From the NCBI GenBank assembly GCA_049115815.1, contig JAGDZO010000002.1, positions 124,001 through 188,000 on the forward strand: a stretch of 64,000 nt of DNA. Reading direction: 5' to 3'. Position numbers and translations under genes: made by a program. Within the stretch, counting starts at the first letter, position 1, and each line of letters starts with the position of its first letter. The notes beneath the pieces were generated by a model that saw only the letters and a list, made by a program, of their open reading frames with translations, ran no database searches and had not been told where the DNA came from. This DNA comes from Marinoscillum sp049115815 (GTDB lineage Bacteria > Bacteroidota > Bacteroidia > Cytophagales > Cyclobacteriaceae). Shown here piece by piece: positions 60,701 to 64,000 of the stretch.

Positions 60701-62665
60701 ATGTCACACCCCACACCTCCAATAAACTGGCAGCCATCAGATGAATTCAAAAGTGAAAGTAACCTCCTGAAATATCAACAATGGTTGAAGGAGAACTATC
60801 AATTAGAATTTGAAAATTATGACGAACTGTGGAAGTGGTCAGTGGATCATTATGAGACCTTTTGGAGTTCGCTATTGTCCTATTTCGATATTGCTTATTC
60901 TGGAAAATACGAGCAAGTATGCACAGGTGACCAAATGCCTGGTGTTCAATGGTTTGAAGGGATAAAGGTTAACTACGCTGAGCATATATTTCAAAAGGCT
61001 AATCACTCTTATCCAGCTATTATTTTCAAAAAGGAAGGTCAGGAGCCAGAAGAAACTTCCTGGAAATCACTAGAAACACAAGTGACATCTTTCGCGGGGT
61101 TTTTGAAGTCTCAAGGAGTGGCAAAAGGGGATAGAGTTGTTGCGTATATACCCTCTATCCCAGAGGCTACTATCGCTTTCTTGGCTTGCTGTTCTATCGG
61201 TGCGGTGTGGTCGAGTTGTTCGCCAGATTTTGGTGCTGAGAGTGTAGTAGATAGGTTCAAGCAGATTGATCCTAAGGTGCTAATCGCTGTAGACGGTTAC
61301 CATTACAATGGAAAGCCTTATGACAGAAGAGAGATTGTGAGAGAGGTGATATCTCAGTTAGAGGGTTTAACCTGCGTTGTGGAATTGCCATATTTTCAAG
61401 AAAAATCATTCGTGATTGATTCAATTTCATGGCGAGAAGCTCTCAATTTTGAACACGAATCTTTGAGCTTCGAGCGCGTAGGCTTCAACGATCCTATTTG
61501 GATCTTGTATTCTTCAGGAACCACAGGTCACCCGAAGGCAATTACTCATTCCCAGGGTGGAGTACTTCTTGAGCACCTGAAATACGTCACCTTTCATAAC
61601 AATGTAAAGGCAGGGGAGCGGTATTTCTGGTTTACAACTACAGGCTGGATGATGTGGAATTTTGTTCAAGCTACCATGCTCGCAGGTGCAACTATTGTAT
61701 TGTTTGATGGAAGTCCGTCTTACCCAGCTATGAGTAGCCTTTGGCAATTTGCAAGCGAACAAAAAATTAATCATTTTGGAACAAGTGCCCCTTATATTTT
61801 GGCTTCTGAAAAGGCAGAAATTCGACCAAATGAATTTGACTTATCATCTTTAATTTCTATAAGTAGTACAGGCTCACCATTGCCTGCTGAAGGCTTCAGC
61901 TGGGTCTATCAACATGTGAAAAAGGATCTCTGGTTTTGCTCAATGAGTGGTGGGACGGACGTATGCTCTGCATTCGTGGGTGGGTGTCCTACAGAACCAG
62001 TATATGAAGGAGAAATTCAAAGAAGGGCACTTGGTTGTGCACTTTATGCTTATGACGAGGAGGGCAAACAGCTGGTGGATGAAGTGGGTGAAATGGTAAT
62101 AACCAAACCAATGCCATCTATGCCTATTTACTTCTGGAATGACCAAGATAATTCTCGCTACAGGGAAAGCTATTTCGAAGAATACCCGAATGTATGGCGA
62201 CATGGAGATTGGGTAAAAATTACCAATAGAAATAGCGTGATTATTTTGGGTCGATCTGATGCTACACTCAATCGACACGGAATTAGGATAGGTTCAGCGG
62301 AAATTTATCAGGCTACAAACAAAATACAAGGCGTCCAAGATAGTCTGGTTGTAAATTGTGAACTATCAAAAGGAAGACATTTTATGCCTTTGTTCGTCAA
62401 GGTGGAAGAAGGTATAGATGTTGATGAAAATTTAGTGAAAAGTATTAACGCTCAAATAAAATCAGATTTCTCTCAGAGGCATGTGCCAGACGTGGTGGTA
62501 CAGGTGGAGGAACTTCCATATACAATTAGTGGCAAGAAAATGGAAGCTGCAGTTAAAAAGATCTTGATGGGAATCAATGCTGAAAAGGCTGCAAATTTTG
62601 GAGCTATGAGAAATCCTGATTCATTGAGTTTTTTCATAAAATATCGAGATGAGTTTATCACATAA
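60701..62665 (+). CDS. acetoacetate--CoA ligase (acetoacetyl-CoA synthetase)
   Basis: A 654-residue ATP-dependent enzyme of the ANL superfamily that activates acetoacetate for ketone-body use or lipid and polymer synthesis. The AMP-binding motif is 'ILYSSGTTGHPKAITHSQGG', preceded by 'FAGFLKSQGVAKGDRVVAYIPSIPEA' and 'AVWSSCSPDFG'. 'YFWFTTTGWMMWNFV' and 'GRSDATLNRHGIRIGSAEIY' are typical of the acetoacetyl-CoA ligase branch, and the catalytic Lys lies in 'YTISGKKMEAAVKKIL'. Length fits the family. A TTG at 60677 is rejected because it lies in the promoter -7. Confidence 0.92.
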   Translation: MSHPTPPINWQPSDEFKSESNLLKYQQWLKENYQLEFENYDELWKWSVDHYETFWSSLLSYFDIAYSGKYEQVCTGDQMPGVQWFEGIKVNYAEHIFQKANHSYPAIIFKKEGQEPEETSWKSLETQVTSFAGFLKSQGVAKGDRVVAYIPSIPEATIAFLACCSIGAVWSSCSPDFGAESVVDRFKQIDPKVLIAVDGYHYNGKPYDRREIVREVISQLEGLTCVVELPYFQEKSFVIDSISWREALNFEHESLSFERVGFNDPIWILYSSGTTGHPKAITHSQGGVLLEHLKYVTFHNNVKAGERYFWFTTTGWMMWNFVQATMLAGATIVLFDGSPSYPAMSSLWQFASEQKINHFGTSAPYILASEKAEIRPNEFDLSSLISISSTGSPLPAEGFSWVYQHVKKDLWFCSMSGGTDVCSAFVGGCPTEPVYEGEIQRRALGCALYAYDEEGKQLVDEVGEMVITKPMPSMPIYFWNDQDNSRYRESYFEEYPNVWRHGDWVKITNRNSVIILGRSDATLNRHGIRIGSAEIYQATNKIQGVQDSLVVNCELSKGRHFMPLFVKVEEGIDVDENLVKSINAQIKSDFSQRHVPDVVVQVEELPYTISGKKMEAAVKKILMGINAEKAANFGAMRNPDSLSFFIKYRDEFIT

Positions 62666-62666
62666 G

Positions 62667-64000
62667 ATGGCATCACATTGCATTCGTATTTGCAATAGCA
62701 GGCTACTCTTTTTAGGATTGTTACTAATGACCGCCTTTTCGGGGTTTGGACAGGGTAGAGTCCAGTTGGATAGTTTATTGGACGTTTATGATCGTTTAGA
62801 ACCTGTAGTAAATGAGACCAATGTCAATGTATGTCTTGATCTGGCATGGGAATATAGGGATGTAAATGCTGATAGCGCCTTATTCTTTGCCAAAGAAGCT
62901 AACTACCAAGCAGAAAGTATCGGATTTCAGAAGCATAGAATAAAGGCGATCAGCTTTATGGGAATAGCCTATCGAAACTTGGGTAATTATACCATGGCAG
63001 CTGAGCAATATTTACTAGCTCTGAATCTCTCAGAAGAACACGGCATTCCCGAACAAAGGGGTTACTCCCTCATCAATCTTGGCAACCTGTATGAGTTTCA
63101 AGGGAACTTTACTGAGGCCATTGTCTATCTGAGACAAGCTTTGGATCAGGCTGAAAAATTGGACAATATGCGAATGATCGGGTATTGCTACAATAATCTG
63201 GGTAAGTCATACAGAGGACTTGAGGATTATGGAAGAGCAATAGAGTATTATACCAAAACCATCTTGATTCGGGAATTGCTCGGAGATAAATCAGGACAGG
63301 TTTCTTCCGAAATTGATTTGGCTGAGGTCTATCTAGGGCAAGGTGAGTTGGATAAGGCTGAATCAGCTGGTATGAATAGCTTTTTTAAATTGAAGCAAAT
63401 CAAAAAGCCCCGTAAAACAGCTGAGCTGTATACCACGTTGGCAAGAATAAAAATAGCTCAGAGCGAATATGAGACCGCATTAAAGTTTGCCCAGTCGGCT
63501 ATTGACATCTCGGAAGAGGTAAGCGCCGACTATGAATTATTGATGGCTCATGAGGTTATCAGTAGGATATATCAAAATTTTGGAGATTTTGAAAAGGCGT
63601 ATGATCATCAGGTGAAATATTCAGAGGTTAAAGAACAATTGTTTGGTGAAAGATCCATTAGTCAGATGGAATCATTGATTAACCAAAACAAGACGCTCCA
63701 GCAGAAATTGGAGAATGAATATTTGCGAAAGCAGGATGAGCTGAATGAGCGGATTATTAAGAATCAAGGGAATACCATTGCTCTGGTGGGCATGGGTTTG
63801 ATGCTTTCATTGATCGCTGTATTGGTGACTTTCAGAAATTATAGAGTTAAAAAGGAGCTTTCAATAAAAGTGGCGAATCAGCGTGATGAAATTTTAGACG
63901 ACAAAAAGCTAATTGAAGAACAGTCTCGCGTTTTGAAAGAACTTGACAAAGCCAAATCTAAGTTTTTTGCCAATGTAGCGCATGATCTGAGATCACCATT
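62667..64000 (+). CDS. TPR-containing sensor histidine kinase, cut by window edge
   Basis: Only the first 444 codons are in the window. Residues 1-28 look like a signal segment (LLFLGLLLMTAFSGFGQ). Residues about 60-320 are sensory TPR units (YRNLGNYTMAAEQYLLALNLSEEHG, YCYNNLGKSYRGLEDYGRAIEYY, YQNFGDFEKAYDHQVKYSEV). A coiled coil follows (ESLINQNKTLQQKLENEY), then a membrane segment at about 370-390 (IALVGMGLMLSLIAVLVTF). A second coil runs into the start of HisKA, 'AKSKFFANVAHDLRSPL', whose His is the phosphorylation site. Transmembrane TPR kinases of this type are frequent in Bacteroidota. It begins 1 base after the acetoacetate ligase stop. Partner regulator not visible. Confidence 0.88.
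   Translation, partial: MASHCIRICNSRLLFLGLLLMTAFSGFGQGRVQLDSLLDVYDRLEPVVNETNVNVCLDLAWEYRDVNADSALFFAKEANYQAESIGFQKHRIKAISFMGIAYRNLGNYTMAAEQYLLALNLSEEHGIPEQRGYSLINLGNLYEFQGNFTEAIVYLRQALDQAEKLDNMRMIGYCYNNLGKSYRGLEDYGRAIEYYTKTILIRELLGDKSGQVSSEIDLAEVYLGQGELDKAESAGMNSFFKLKQIKKPRKTAELYTTLARIKIAQSEYETALKFAQSAIDISEEVSADYELLMAHEVISRIYQNFGDFEKAYDHQVKYSEVKEQLFGERSISQMESLINQNKTLQQKLENEYLRKQDELNERIIKNQGNTIALVGMGLMLSLIAVLVTFRNYRVKKELSIKVANQRDEILDDKKLIEEQSRVLKELDKAKSKFFANVAHDLRSP

Overview
The window reads as a chromosomal segment of a Bacteroidota bacterium, most likely a Cytophagales-type marine or soil organism (inference). The support is a SusC/SusD pair, several proteins ending in type IX secretion (T9SS) C-terminal domains, many surface lipoproteins and beta-barrels, Bacteroidota-specific families (DUF4494, DUF2252, DUF1800/DUF1501), and promoters of the Bacteroidota form TTTG-N19..22-TAnnTTTG. 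No rRNA, tRNA, CRISPR array or prophage was found.

Layout. 1-5.3 kb: the start of a BNR/VPS10-like secreted protein (minus), a Big2-DM13 lipoprotein with its beta-barrel neighbour, a barrel protein with a charged linker, and tyrS. 5.5-12.4 kb: holA, a giant TPR protein, a TonB-receptor-like barrel and a SPOR protein. 12.5-17 kb: a tightly packed exbB-exbD-tonB-folC-trmB-FKBP operon, then a degenerate TrpF-like barrel on the minus strand. 17.8-25.4 kb: a nutrient-uptake locus with a DUF2064 transferase, SusC, SusD, an SSS symporter and a metallophosphoesterase-like protein whose metal ligands are largely lost. 25.6-29.2 kb: a large LRR/Ig/cadherin T9SS adhesin-like protein.

29.2-33.5 kb is the accessory part: an unknown gene, a frameshifted Bacteroidota-type gene, a T9SS protein and a RAYT (REP-associated transposase), among five repeat types. 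One REP-like palindrome lies inside the transposase reading frame. 33.4-40 kb: an operon from a clear promoter, mnmA-lipoprotein-subtilase-rpe-TonB receptor. 40-48.8 kb: LpoB/COG3014 lipoproteins, a divergent FKBP lipoprotein, a barrel protein, gyrA and a TPR protein. 48.9-53.5 kb: the DUF1800-DUF1501 pair and DUF2252.

53.5-58.9 kb holds the most interesting signal: a fatty-acid-hydroxylase-family gene, a Crp/Fnr regulator, a SulP transporter, a CstB-like persulfide dioxygenase-rhodanese and a lipoprotein rhodanese. Three promoters here each carry a 14-bp Crp-type site (GTnAC-N4-GTyAC) followed by exactly 22 bp and a -7 element (TAGTTTTG, TAGATTTG, TAATATTG). This predicts a local sulfur-related regulon run by the Crp/Fnr protein encoded in its middle. 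59-64 kb: two uncharacterised genes, a DUF4494 gene, acetoacetyl-CoA synthetase, and a TPR sensor kinase cut by the window edge.
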